Origin: Schistosoma haematobium
Lineage: Eukaryota; Platyhelminthes; Trematoda; Strigeidida; Schistosomatidae
DNA length: 64,000 bases
Reading direction: 5' to 3'
NCBI RefSeq assembly: GCF_000699445.3
Contig: NC_067196.1
Span: forward strand, 75,647,864-75,711,863
Shown here: positions 32,540-44,099 of the stretch, one piece after another
Layout of the letters: each line of letters opens with the position of its first letter
Numbering within the stretch: position 1 is the stretch's first letter
Translations under genes and position numbers: made by a program
Notes under the pieces: generated by a model
The model's database searches: none
The model's input: the letters and a program-made list of their open reading frames with translations, nothing else
What the model was told of the DNA's origin: nothing

Positions 32540-32880
32540 TCCCCAAACACATGATCATCGAAGCCGAAAATAAAATAACTGAGAAGATCCATGTCCAACA
32601 TTTAACTCCTGGAGAAATTCAAATATTGTTTACCCAGGGACACTTAATCGATATGGCATGGCTCGACCTTGCAGGCATGATCACTATCTAATTTATCCCT
32701 TCCGCTATTAAATACACTCTTCCATCCTTAGCTCAAATATGTTATTCAGAATTGCTTTACATAATATAGGACGAGCCAGTGTGGTGAATAATGAAGATTC
32801 CGAGTAAGATGTTAAATATATTAGATAGTCACATTATGTCAAATCTACCGTCGTTGAATAGGTCTAAGATTCTAGTGTAC
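32540..32880 (+). repeat. Diverged dispersed repeat, copy 3
   Basis: Most diverged copy: CCAACATTTAACTCCTGGAG, GGCTCGACCTTGCAGGCATG, CATTATGTCAAATCTACCG and AATAGGTCTAAGATTCTAG. Confidence 0.55.
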
Positions 32881-35580
32881 CAATACCGAAATGCGGACAA
32901 GAATGACTTACAGAAGGAAACATTTTGTTTTGTTGCAGTAACAAGGAAAGAAATGCTATTGTGACGAACCAGCTAACGTCGAAGTCACATCTCGTGGTCA
33001 GTACCTTACGTGGACTACCCCATTGATATGTCAATATATCACAGATGCTTTGAAGACTGTACAACACAGAAATTATTAGTTAAAGTAGATACAAGTGAAA
33101 GGAAAATCACAGCCGCATGGACCAGTCCATGACATACGATTAACTGATGCGCGTTGGTTGCTTTTGATCTTAACGAGAACCGACGATCTGTTCAATATTA
33201 AATGACCCAACCGCCGGATGATTTTGCTAGGGCTCAGTAGAATTTCACTGGCCCTACACTATCCATATACTATGTCCTTCACTGATGCTTTCGAAATTAG
33301 CATGGGAATCTCTTATAAGATGGCTCCAGGATCACCAAGTTCTCTTTCAAAATAACGAAAGAAAATATTACAACAGATATACTTTTGTGGGTGCAAAAAT
33401 AGCAGCGGAAAAATGACAACCATAAGTCTCATTACGTCTTTCAGGTCATCTTCGAAAAACCGACTGGAAAGACTCGTATATTCTAATGGAGGATTTAAAA
33501 GTCAGCGTAAAGTTGGACATCACCGAGTACGAAGTCATCTTACGGCGACATAACACATAGGAATTATGGGAATCTGGTACGTTTGTGTGCCCTAAACTAT
33601 TTGTTTAGAGGCAGTGACAATTCACCACGATACTCTATGCAAGAAATTACACGGGTTTCACCGGACCACTTTACAAAAACCAGATTGGTCGCCTCAGAGA
33701 ACACAGATCTCTATATAGATGTGACCGAATCAACAATCGAAAGAATTTATAAGGCCGTTAAACAAGACAAGCATGTTAAACGTCAGTACTAAATTAAACA
33801 ATGAAGTCAGATAAACATGAAATGTAAAGTTGCATTATCTTCTCTTCAGAAACATCCGGGAGGAAGTATTAGTATTGATGTTAATTAAAGCTTCAAGTAA
33901 ATTTCCAGAGCTCATTTCCTACTATGTATCTAACATCCACAACCTTAGTTTTAGTGGACATAAATATGCTGAGTTCAGTCTATTCAGGCGAACAACGTAA
34001 GGTTTTGACTAAATGTACACTAATGAGTAGACATACCAAGACAAAAGTACTACCTAGTCGTTCACCGATAATCAAACCACGTGAAACAGCCCAGATATTT
34101 GTGCCAAACTTGAATTTCTACCGATTCTTTCCGTAACGTACTCCATTTTTCCTGTTCTGTACATAGTGGTACAGTATTCTCGACATTCTGAGGTGTTTCC
34201 CTTGTATTTACAAAGTTTTTCACTTTTCGTTACTTATCCTCATATTATCAACGTCCACCACGAACAACGTTGTCATTTTGTATGATGCTAAACACTCTAT
34301 AACAGCTCGTTCGGAAATTAGCTCCCTACTTCTTCTTGAGATTCATTGCACTTTTTCTGTGTACCGCTCTGAGATGAGCTACTAGCACTTACAATACTTT
34401 ACGTCAACCTATCGAAACTTACATATATATATAGTATATATTAGTAACATTCATCCTAAGAAAACACCAAGTTTTCTACTTTATGAGCACCATACTGCAG
34501 AACCTAATCTAAGCACATTCTAATAATCAGAAAACTGACTCGTTTTCTGTTTATACCGTACATGATTGCGGAGGTAATTCATAGTATATTTTCAATGGTG
34601 GGTTAATATAACTGCGTTGCTCCAGACACCATAGGACATCTAACTGAGCTGTTGGACACCGTATATTCTGCTCGGTACTTCCTACGACTCCGATCAGTGG
34701 AACATCACGAACCAATTCCAATTTATTCTGGTGTTTGGATTAGTTACTCTTAAATCCAGACCATGCATTACCTGAGGACCCACACGACACTTCCTAACCA
34801 AATGTTTGAATTAGTTCTTGGAGAAAAAGCTTCTTAGCGACTTATTTGGTCAACAAAATCAAGACATGGCTTTTAAAAACTTAAAGTAGCCCAAATTTGA
34901 AATGCTAGTAAGGAACTCAATTAAAAGCTGTAATTGACACGAAAATCTAATCTAGGCATAATTAGAAATTACGGAAGTAAAAACACCTCTACATATAAAC
35001 TTCAGTGAGAAAAGACGAAATATATTTAGAGTAACTAGTTCTAAGAAGATAAACAAAAACTTGTATGTATAGATTAGGTAAGAATATCGATGGGACTGTG
35101 GTGTAATAATTTTAGAAAATGAGCTTAGTATTGAGTAGTGGCAGAAACTTCAAACGAAGGAGAAGTCCTATAATTAAGATGATTAATATGAGGATTAGGA
35201 GATGACACCTATAAGTACGCACAGTAAGTCATAGGCAACACACAATAGTAGCTGGAAAGTGTACGTCAACACCAATGAATCATAGCTTATGCAAAACTGA
35301 GAGCAATTACAAATTATCAACTAATGTTGTATTTCAAAGCAGTTAGAAATAATCAGTAATATTAACTTTTCCATTTTTCTTGTATATAGGATACATGAAT
35401 TGTGTCAGTATACGAATAAAAAAGTAGCGTTTCAATCATGAGAAAATGAAGGAAAAATTCAACTAAATAATGAAAAGAACAGTGTACAATAATTTATACA
35501 CAAGAAAGTGAAATGGCGACAACACTGCAAGTCGGCGAATGGACGGCATTTTGAATATAATAATAATCTCACATTATTTC
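32881..35580. other. Region with no recognised gene
   Basis: Several short open frames (for example 33583-33792) but none with a family signature. Less AT-rich than the introns, so an old repeat or decayed coding sequence is possible. Confidence 0.35.
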
Positions 35581-35586
35581 TTGGTA

Positions 35587-35655
35587 CTATTTATTACTAA
35601 CATATTCAGTCCCATCATCTGGTGGATGTCCATACGTCGAATGAATTATAGCATC
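35587..35655 (-). CDS. Candidate terminal exon of an unrecognised gene
   Basis: A textbook acceptor (CTAACAATTTTCCAG) is followed by 22 codons, DAIIHSTYGHPPDDGTEYVS plus NK, and a TAG. No upstream exon found and no family recognised. Open frame plus acceptor alone can occur by chance. Confidence 0.3.
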   Translation of the reverse strand, partial: DAIIHSTYGHPPDDGTEYVSNK

Positions 35656-36565
35656 CTGGAAAATTGTTAGCAAGAAATTTGTATTATTGTTAAGATAATA
35701 TAAATAAATATACGCACACAACAATAAGGTGAACATGCAATTAAAACAATTAAACACAACTAGTGTGCTTATTGAGTTTTGAGCTAGACACAATAACCAG
35801 TTAGACGTAAGGCAAAGTAAATTAGTGTGAAATTGGGCAAATCAACAAATTCAGGTTAAAATATGAATCCTACTGTATTTTTCGAATATGCTGTTATATT
35901 CGCAAAACAATTTGGTAAACTACACTTAACAATTGAGGTTTTACAAAGATGAAGTGTCCTTTATGGATACTATTCAGACTCAACATGTACTTTCAAATAC
36001 AATTGATACGTCAACATATAAAAGATAGTTGAATGGATAAAGATTAATCAGCAGAATAAAAACTAGCAGATAGGTTTAATATTTTTCTCCACATGAAACG
36101 GCTACATATACTCTTCCTAGTGTGGTGAGTAACACAAATACTTGTTGAAAAATAAAGGTGATTCAGCAATCTTACTTATTGAAGAGCAATTATTGTATTT
36201 ATAGTGATTTAATAAACATATTTGTCTATCGAAAAAGAAAGAGATCATAACACAATATTCGGAGATTTCAAATATCATAAAAGGGTTGCGTAACAACCTA
36301 AAGGTTAGAGAATAATAAAACTGGTGTAATTTATGGGTCGGAGAGTGATACTTGTCTAATTGACAGGTATAAAGAAGAAATGAAAAACATGAGGGTGATA
36401 GTAACAATTGAAATAGTTATAAAAAGTTGTAGAAGAACAACGATAACTGGTTAGGATATATTTATACAAATTCACTAAGTGATGTCGTAGAAAAATCTTA
36501 TCACCAAATTGCTTTTATTTATTGTACATTAACACAATAAATTTCTTTCGTCACGAAGACTCATT
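35656..36565. other. AT-rich stretch, nothing recognised
   Basis: If the exon at 35587 is real this would be its intron. No other support for features. Confidence 0.3.
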
Positions 36566-36569
36566 ATCG

Positions 36570-36693
36570 ATTCCTGAGTGCGGAATCGTGGATACACACA
36601 GTTAGAGAGTCCCATACTAGAATAGAACAGCCGTCTAGTGTTTCCAGGTTTTCAATGGTTGTCTAACTTAGATCAGTTCATGATTTCAATAAT
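36570..36693 (+). repeat. Hammerhead SINE 3' part, decayed
   Basis: CGGAATCGTGGAT, GAGTCCCATACTAG, then AGCCGTCTAGTGTTTCCAGG and the family 3' end through CAGTTCATGATTTCAAT. The hammerhead core is lost (GTTAGAGA, AGAACA). Confidence 0.65.
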
Positions 36694-36699
36694 ATTCCT

Positions 36700-37920
36700 A
36701 TCGATTAATATAAATTGTTTTTCAAACATGACATTGAAATTTTATAGAAATCAGTTTATAATAATCTATGCACTTGAATATGTATTTTCATCGAATCAAT
36801 TATATTAGAGAATGTATTTGTTTCTAAGAAAAATGGGCAGAAGATATTGAAGTATGTTGGATGGGGGGGGTAAAATGATATCATTAACTTCATATTTAAG
36901 ATTTAGTTTATGTCACTGATAAAGTATATGGACAGATAAACGGGTACACTCGAATTGCTTAACAATAAATAATCAAAATATACCTATCTACTCCATTTAA
37001 TGAATAAATGATTGATAGCATTCAATATATGAATGAAAATCATATTGATTAGTATTATAAGGAAGTAACTATATAACTTAGACAATTTAGTTACATTTGT
37101 TCACTATAACAGTTTAATCTTATGATGTCGTAAATTATGTTCATTTATTAAATTGTTGATTGATTAGTATCAAATGCTACTGATCATTATAAATAAAATC
37201 GATGCATTCAGATATAGTTTTAGATCCCTTGCTTTTCAACTTGTACCGAGTCAATATCAATTTTTTTTAATAACGGTTAGCTAGTTTTAGGTTAATGAAA
37301 ACCAAAAAAGTTTTTGTTTTCATAATTATTAAAAATTAATGAACATATGCAGATAATAAACCACAATATCTGTAATTGTTACCTCAATATTTAGAAATCG
37401 CAGAAATATGAAGGTCATACTGACTGTATAGTCTAATACTCATCTGACAAAATACTACATTAAGAAAACCGTTAAGAACACCATGAACAGGTAAATTAAA
37501 GTGGAATAGCATCCAAATTTTACTGTTTATATATATCGTTAAGATATTTTAACAGTTTACTGAATGATAAGTTCACATGAATTTTAGTTTCCATGAATTT
37601 ATTTATTTGAACACATAAATATTGGTATAAGAGGGCACCAAATATATATGCGCCACACAAAACAATGAGAATTTAAAGACAAGGAAAAAAAGGTAAGGAG
37701 CGTGAAAGAAAAACTGAAACTATAGAGGAAGGCAAAGTATGGGAAGTATTATTTGATTAGAAGTCAGTGTATCTTAATAAACAAGACCATTGTAATGTGC
37801 ACAAACAATAGTCAACGATTTCTTGTCTGGATACAACACAAACAACAACAATAGACTTACATAAATCTGGGAAAGATATGCACATTGCACAGATTACATT
37901 GGAATTACCAATCATCAAGG
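36700..37920. other. AT-rich spacer, nothing recognised
   Basis: Includes a G8 run at about 36866-36873. No other feature. Confidence 0.35.
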
Positions 37921-37923
37921 ACA

Positions 37924-38164
37924 TCGGCGAGACTATAATTTACGGACGAACCAATTATATATAAGATAACAGGTCTTGAATTTTGGCACGAAATTCATTC
38001 ACTTATTTGTCTAAATAGTGTTTCGGCATTTTAGCTGATGTCAGTTAGTAATGAAAATTCTAAATCCTCACACTAGTTTATAACTCTTATTTAGCCCTAG
38101 TTATTAGGTGGACACTCTCCAAATCACCTTGGTGTTGCTCAAAGGTCGCCCATAAATTATAGTC
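37924..38164 (+). repeat. MITE-like repeat, copy 1
   Basis: About 93% like 41103-41382 by eye, lacking an internal stretch of about 40 bp. The ends are inverted: GACTATAATTTACGGAC at the left and CCCATAAATTATAGTC at the right. Short, non-coding and with terminal inverted repeats, so a non-autonomous DNA transposon is the best guess. Confidence 0.6.
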
Positions 38165-38574
38165 TTAACAGGACATCTTATCAATAAACCAAGGATATAT
38201 ATACGATAACACATACAAAAAAAAACAAATTACAGCAAACAGATTCTACAACAATGACAGTGAAAATAAATACCTACAGACGACATTTATACATAAATAC
38301 AACTGCCGAGCACATTAATAAAAACGCACACGAATTCCATTCTTGGAGGGAATCCATGTAATTGCTGGTAGGTTGGTAAATTTATCCATACAAAGTATCT
38401 GGAAGCAACATACATGCGTATTACATTGATTGACAGTATTATATAATGAAAACCAAAATGAACAATTATGCATGAAAAGTAAATAAATGATCATAATGAA
38501 TTCATTTTAAACTCAGATGATTCAGGCATATTTCTGATAGAGAATAAGATTCCAATCAGTCTAACAAACATTAG

Positions 38575-39438
38575 ACACGACCCGACCGTAGATGCTATCT
38601 TGAAGTGGTGATCGGATTTGTCCATTGTGATGACTCGACCTAGCTATATTGGCTGGAACACATGCTTCTTTAGGTCCTACCAACCCAGGCATGTCGGTTG
38701 GAGAACGGTAAAACTAAAAGCACCAGCTTAAGTTTGAGGGTGACGTCATACTTCTGACTGTAGATGAATGTGACAGTAGTAAGGTGTTTCCTTCAGACAA
38801 CCAGCATTGCAGCAATTCTGTCTTCTCAAAACGGAAGGGGCTAGGAAAAGGTCAACCCCAATATTCGGTCATGGGTGTCTTCGAAACATTGCTCGTACAC
38901 CTTGGGACTACAGAGTAAGCAACGCCAGGGTTAGGAATAAAGCACTAGGTAGGAAATCCGTTGGTGAGGTAGCAAATCTTCATCAACTGAGGTTGTTAAG
39001 ACATGCATCACATATATTCGACCACCGCCTACCCCGAAGGGCGATGTTTTCTGGTACAGGAACAGGTTGGGAAACAGCTCGAGGCGACCAAAACAAAACA
39101 TGACACTAGTTTATGAAGTCAATAACAAATGAACTTAGCTATGTCAATAAATACAGACTACCTGGTTGGGGTCCGTGTGATTATCTTAACTAATAGTTAG
39201 ACTTTCAATGACGTGGGTCAAAATTGTTTGCAATGGCGCAAGTGCATCCATTCTTTGCTTTCTCCAAATTTTGAAATTCTCAATTCCTCATAGCTCTTTT
39301 CTTGTTTTCATTTTGCTAATTTATAATTTCTTTTTGAGTCGCACGTTCGATGTCTAAAATTTCCAATTACCACTGATACTGTTACTACCTCTACTATTCT
39401 GCAATTTGGTCTAACAACTTCACCCCTTGTGTTACCGG
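38575..39438 (+). mobile_element. RTE-like element (type 2), internally deleted
   Basis: 38575-38856 matches the 5' leader of the 45.3-48.6-kb element; from 38857 the sequence jumps to its RT C-terminus (CLRNIARTPWDYRVSNARVR, VGEVANLHQLRLLRHA, HRLPRRAMFSGTGTGWE) and 3' region. About 2.5 kb between them is missing. Orientation and order are the same as in the parent. It ends at a (TA)n tract that may be its 3' tail. Confidence 0.75.

Positions 39439-39440
<2 letters not shown>

Positions 39441-39489
<49 letters not shown>
39441..39489. repeat. (TA)n microsatellite
   Basis: About 24 TA units directly after GTTACCGGGG. It sits at the 3' end of the internally deleted RTE-like copy. Confidence 0.9.
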
Positions 39490-39491
<2 letters not shown>

Positions 39492-41100
39492 TGTCATACT
39501 TAATATTAACGCAGTAAAAAATTAACAAGCAAGTAAGTCAAAACAAAACTACTAATGTTGATTTGAAAGAAAGAATAAACAATAATCGTTATTATCAAAA
39601 ATGAATGTTTAAAAGGAAATAAACAATTAATATGTTTGGATGGCTGAGATCGATCTCGGCCAGTACCTAGTGAACGTTAAACACAAAGTTAGCATCCAAA
39701 GATGTACCACCTCAACATTTAAAGTTTTAAAAATTCTATTTCTATGACAGGTTTCAGCGTATTGTCGAAAACAGCCGTAGATAAGTATTTTATGGTTATT
39801 CAATTATCTATCAATAAAACGACGTAATATGCCGAAGTCATACATTCTAGATTATTTTTACAAAGCAGCCAAATAGATAGATCAGTGGCGGATATCCTGA
39901 TAAAATTAGTTGCAACAAGACTCAATTGAAAAACTCGAGCATCTAACAAACCAAGCAGAATTTATGTGGCGAACGAAAATCAACCTCGGTGCTTGAAGAC
40001 AACTCAATTTCATAGAAAATATCAAAAATGCAGGTAAACATGAGACCATATCACTTTGGTAAGAAATATGTGTATCTGACTAGATACGTCAATTATCGAT
40101 TAGGAAGTCACTTAGAACGAATAAAAAATCATATCACAATGGTATGTTAAGACTTAGCGCTTCAATGTGTCTAAACTGTTATCCATCGAAGATTTAAATA
40201 GGCATCGGGGTTAGCAAAATATTTTTTACGCACTCGTATATGTTTTCATTTGTGTATATTTGATTTTGATGAAGGCATGAAATCTGGTGATTAATAATCC
40301 ATAAGTAATTATCAGTTTAGGGATTACAAGAAGTCTCCTGAACTTATCCTGTGGTACGAAGTTATCATAATCAGTAACTGGTGTTACACTAGCCATTCAT
40401 TTTAATTTGACTGCTAGTAATTAACAATATGAGATGAGAAGCTTAATACATGTAAACAGTTAGATTTTTCTTGAGACAGTGACGCAAGAAATAAGATGAG
40501 ATATCACTGATAACGACCTTACCTAAGGTGATGGAATGGTATTTAGAATAAAGAATGCCTTAACTATCGTAATTTACGACATTAAGTTACTGAACAATAA
40601 AATAACAGATGTGATTGATATTTTACAGGATATTTCGTTTAACAAAGGTCGTTCTCAACAATGAACAATTATAGCCAATTAAATAAGAACTAACCCATCA
40701 AAAACAATAAAATAGGGAAACATGATAACATTGTCAAAGTCAAGCATTTAATTGTAAGATTCATTCTAAACGCGATTTCCAAAAGACAAATCAGCAACTT
40801 AAACGAGAGAAGTCACAAATCAAACCGAGGCAACTCTCGGTTTTATAACAAAATAGCACACATACTGAAAGATCTTAACTTTATGGAATAAACTTATCAT
40901 AACAAATTTCATTCACAATCTAATCAATTATTTCATAAATAGAAGTATTTCTATTTCATTCTTCAGTGTACCTATTTTCTAATTGCTAACTGACGATCCA
41001 GCATAAATACATAAAATGAAGAGTAAGAAACATTTGTCAACATAAAATGGGACTTCTTTTTACATACATTCAAAATTGCAGGACACAAACTAATAAATTA
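39490..41100. other. AT-rich spacer, nothing recognised
   Basis: No domain or repeat copy that I can support. Confidence 0.35.
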
Positions 41101-41102
41101 TT

Positions 41103-41382
41103 TCGGCGAGACTATAATTTATGGACAAACCAATCAGATATAGGATAACAGGTCTTCAATTTTGGCACGAAATTCATTCACTTATTTGTCTAAATAGTGT
41201 TTCGGCATTTTAGCTGATGTCAGTTAGTAATGAAAACCCTAAATATAATTCCTAACTTTAACCATCAACTGTAAATCCTAATTCCTCACACTAGTTTATA
41301 ACTCTCATTTAGCCCTAGTTATTAGGTGGACACTCTCCAAATCACCTTGGCGTTGCTCAAAGGTCGTCCATAAATTATAATC
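41103..41382 (+). repeat. MITE-like repeat, copy 2
   Basis: Longer copy of the 37924-38164 repeat, with the inverted ends GACTATAATTTATGGAC and GTCCATAAATTATAATC. It lies about 65 bp left of the nested Penelope-like elements. Confidence 0.6.
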
Positions 41383-41706
41383 CTACCATCAATTCTGTAT
41401 GCGCAGAAAATAAGATTATCGTTGTGGTTAAAAATATGTAATAGAAACAATCAGCAATCAACAAACATATTGAATTTCGATAATGCAATGAGAAGACGAA
41501 GATTATCAGAACTATGTGATATATTAGCGCAATACATTTCGAACAATCTGGTCACACATATACTTGTTAAGAGCATTTATATATAAAAATAAAAGGTCAA
41601 CTAGACAGGAAACGGGGTAAGAGGAGATAAGGATAATGATAAGAGTAATAATAATAATAATGTGAACACAATTTGAAACCTAATCACTCTGGATAATAAG
41701 TCAATA

Positions 41707-42435
41707 TTACCAGGGTAGGTTTAAGGTAAGAACAAACTGTTTTTGAACACATAAAGGGGGTTTGAATTTTCGTATGGCTAAGGCTTCAATGAACCTTAGT
41801 ATACGCCCTTTTACACTTTTATACAGCACTACAAAAGCTGAATTTAGATCAATCTTGTGACCTGTTTCAATTATATGTTTAGCAATAGAGGATGATGGAT
41901 GTTTATCCTCTGCTCTTATCGGTTCACTTGATTGTATTTGTTTCTGAAGCCATTTGGGTACATGTTCACTCACCCTAATGTTGAGATCACGATTACTCCT
42001 CCCTATGTATGTGTGACCACACACACATTTAAATTGGTAAACACAGTGGGATGTGACGCAATCGTTTCCATGTACTTTAGGTTTTGAATGAAGCATGCAC
42101 CTTGTTCTTTCTTTGATGATGACCTTTGCTGCGCAATAGGATTTATTGATGACTGATTTAAGTCGTTGTTTCAGTAAAAGGCTATTTGAATCACCTCTGA
42201 ATGGTAAGGTGATGTAGACAGGCTTTTTCTCTACCGAGGCTACAGTAGGTCTCGCTGAACCATGGACTTTCCATCTATTTATGAATTTCAGAGGATAGCC
42301 GTTTTCTATTAACGTTTTATTTAACAACTTTACATCATCATCAATGGCGTCATTAGTACAAATACGGTCAAACGTGGTTTGATAAGGTGTCTTTTCAACA
42401 GACTCGACCGATTTACTATTACTATGTACTGACAA
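41707..42435 (-). pseudogene. Inverted copy of the Penelope-like GIY-YIG coding region
   Basis: Encodes the same 210 residues as the end of the plus-strand frame, starting at DRICTNDAIDDD, with one Val to Ile change seen (NKTLIENGY). The first 24 codons come from the junction and are not part of the family. No RT is present on this strand. Confidence 0.85.
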
Positions 42436-42487
42436 AGTTCAGTTCACTTTTGAAGGTGAATACTTTCGTCAGATTGATGGAGTTGCT

Positions 42488-43528
42488 ATGGGTAGTCCGC
42501 TAGGACCATTACTAGCAGATGTGTTCATGGCACATGTTGAAAATCAGACTGATGAATTAATCGGAAACATGTCACTTTATAAGAGATATGTGGACGATAT
42601 CTTAGTTGTTTGTGAGAAAAAAGAGGATATGTACGGTTTATTAAATAAACTCAACACTCTCCAAAACCATATTAGTCTCTCATGTGAAGAAGAGAAAAAC
42701 GATCAGCTTCCCTTCCTAGATATACTCCTGAGTAGACGAGAAGATGGTTCAGTAAAGCGATCTATTTTTAGAAAACCAACGTGGACAGGTCAATATCTTA
42801 GTTATTATAGTTATTGCCCTGTGCAATACAAACGTGGTTTGATAAGGTGTCTTTTCAACAGACTCGACCGTATTTGTACCAATGACGCCATTGATGATGA
42901 TGTAAAGTTGTTAAATAAAACGTTAGTAGAAAATGGCTATCCTCTGAAATTCATAAATAGATGGAAAGTCCATGGTTCAGCGAGACCTACTGTAGCCTCG
43001 GTAGAGAAAAAGCCTGTCTACATCACCTTACCATTCAGAGGTGATTCAAATAGCCTTTTACTGAAACAACGACTTAAATCAGTCATCAATAAATCCTATT
43101 GCGCAGCAAAGGTCATCATCAAAGAAAGAACAAGGTGCATGCTTCATTCAAAACCTAAAGTACATGGAAACGATTGCGTCACATCCCACTGTGTTTACCA
43201 ATTTAAATGTGTGTGTGGTCACACATACATAGGGAGGAGTAATCGTGATCTCAACATTAGGGTGAGTGAACATGTACCCAAATGGCTTCAGAAACAAATA
43301 CAATCAAGTGAACCGATAAGAGCAGAGGATAAACATCCATCATCCTCTATTGCTAAACATATAATTGAAACAGGTCACAAGATTGATCTAAATTCAGCTT
43401 TTGTAGTGCTGTATAAAAGTGTAAAAGGGCGTATACTAAGGTTCATTGAAGCCTTAGCCATACGAAAATTCAAACCCCCTTTATGTGTTCAAAAACAGTT
43501 TGTTCTTACCTTAAACCTACCCTGGTAA
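42488..43528 (+). CDS. Penelope-like RT (C-terminal half) plus GIY-YIG endonuclease, open
   Basis: 346 codons with no break. The DGVAMGSPLGPLLADVFMAH motif B starts just before the first Met; then YKRYVDDILVVC (motif C, both Asp), QLPFLDILLSR and FRKPTWTGQY. From about residue 225 the GIY-YIG domain follows: CVYQFKCVCGHTYIGRSNRD, LNIRVSEHVPKWL, SSSIAKHIIETGHKID. The N-terminal RT motifs (through motif A) are absent because the insertion is 5'-truncated, so it cannot act alone. The frame probably also reads the 26 codons before the Met, from the junction at 42410. Confidence 0.88.
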   Translation: MGSPLGPLLADVFMAHVENQTDELIGNMSLYKRYVDDILVVCEKKEDMYGLLNKLNTLQNHISLSCEEEKNDQLPFLDILLSRREDGSVKRSIFRKPTWTGQYLSYYSYCPVQYKRGLIRCLFNRLDRICTNDAIDDDVKLLNKTLVENGYPLKFINRWKVHGSARPTVASVEKKPVYITLPFRGDSNSLLLKQRLKSVINKSYCAAKVIIKERTRCMLHSKPKVHGNDCVTSHCVYQFKCVCGHTYIGRSNRDLNIRVSEHVPKWLQKQIQSSEPIRAEDKHPSSSIAKHIIETGHKIDLNSAFVVLYKSVKGRILRFIEALAIRKFKPPLCVQKQFVLTLNLPW

Positions 43529-44099
43529 TATTGACTTATTATCCAGAGTGATTAGGTTTCAAATTGTGTTCACATTATTATTATTATTACTCTTATCATT
43601 ATCCTTATCTCCTCTTACCCCGTTTCCTGTCTAGTTGACCTTTTATTTTTATATATAAATGCTCTTAACAAGTATATGTGTGACCAGATTGTTCGAAATG
43701 TATTGCGCTAATATATCACATAGTTCTGATAATCTTCGTCTTCTCATTGCATTATCGAAATTTATCAAAGGGACTAATTGTTTTAAACATATTGAAATTA
43801 ATCCAATTTATCAACCAATCAGGAAAACCATGCATAAATATGGGAACAAAAATCAAACCAATGGGAGACACAACCAAAACAAAGAAGTAAACAATGATAA
43901 ATTTAAGGTCAACAAGAACCAATCAACATCGAGGTGCACAGAACAAGCTGTGAAACACATATGGAGAAATTCGAACACTTCACTTCTATCTGAAGTTTGT
44001 GCTGATGATGTCGTTCAGAAGAACGATGAAAGCTCCACGACCAAACCATCCAGCTCAGAGAACAAAACTCCATCAAAATCATCCACCTGAGCTACAAAT

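Larger units (their letters stand above)
41475..43784 (+). mobile_element. Young Penelope-like element with an 895-bp inverted arm
   Basis: Bounded by a perfect 12-bp target-site duplication AAACATATTGAA (41463-41474 and 43785-43796). The plus copy runs from mid-RT (42410) through GIY-YIG to the 3' end. Its last 895 bp (42866-43760) recur inverted at 41475-42369 with only a few differences. Between arm and plus copy, 42369-42410 repeats 42829-42870 directly (42 bp). Confidence 0.9.
41446..44095 (+). mobile_element. Older Penelope-like fragment interrupted by a younger one
   Basis: The left piece 41446-41474 (AATCAGCAATCAACAAACAT) and the right piece 43785-44095 together match the C-terminal tail of the 3.7-kb element ([34 protein letters not shown]). 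The younger element sits between them with a duplicated AAACATATTGAA. Confidence 0.8.

Noticed and set aside
33583..34136. Two open frames of about 70 codons
   Set aside because: No recognisable family, no matching splice sites and no second copy; not supportable as genes.
39441..39489. TA tract as a CRISPR-like or satellite array
   Set aside because: It is a simple dinucleotide microsatellite without spacers.
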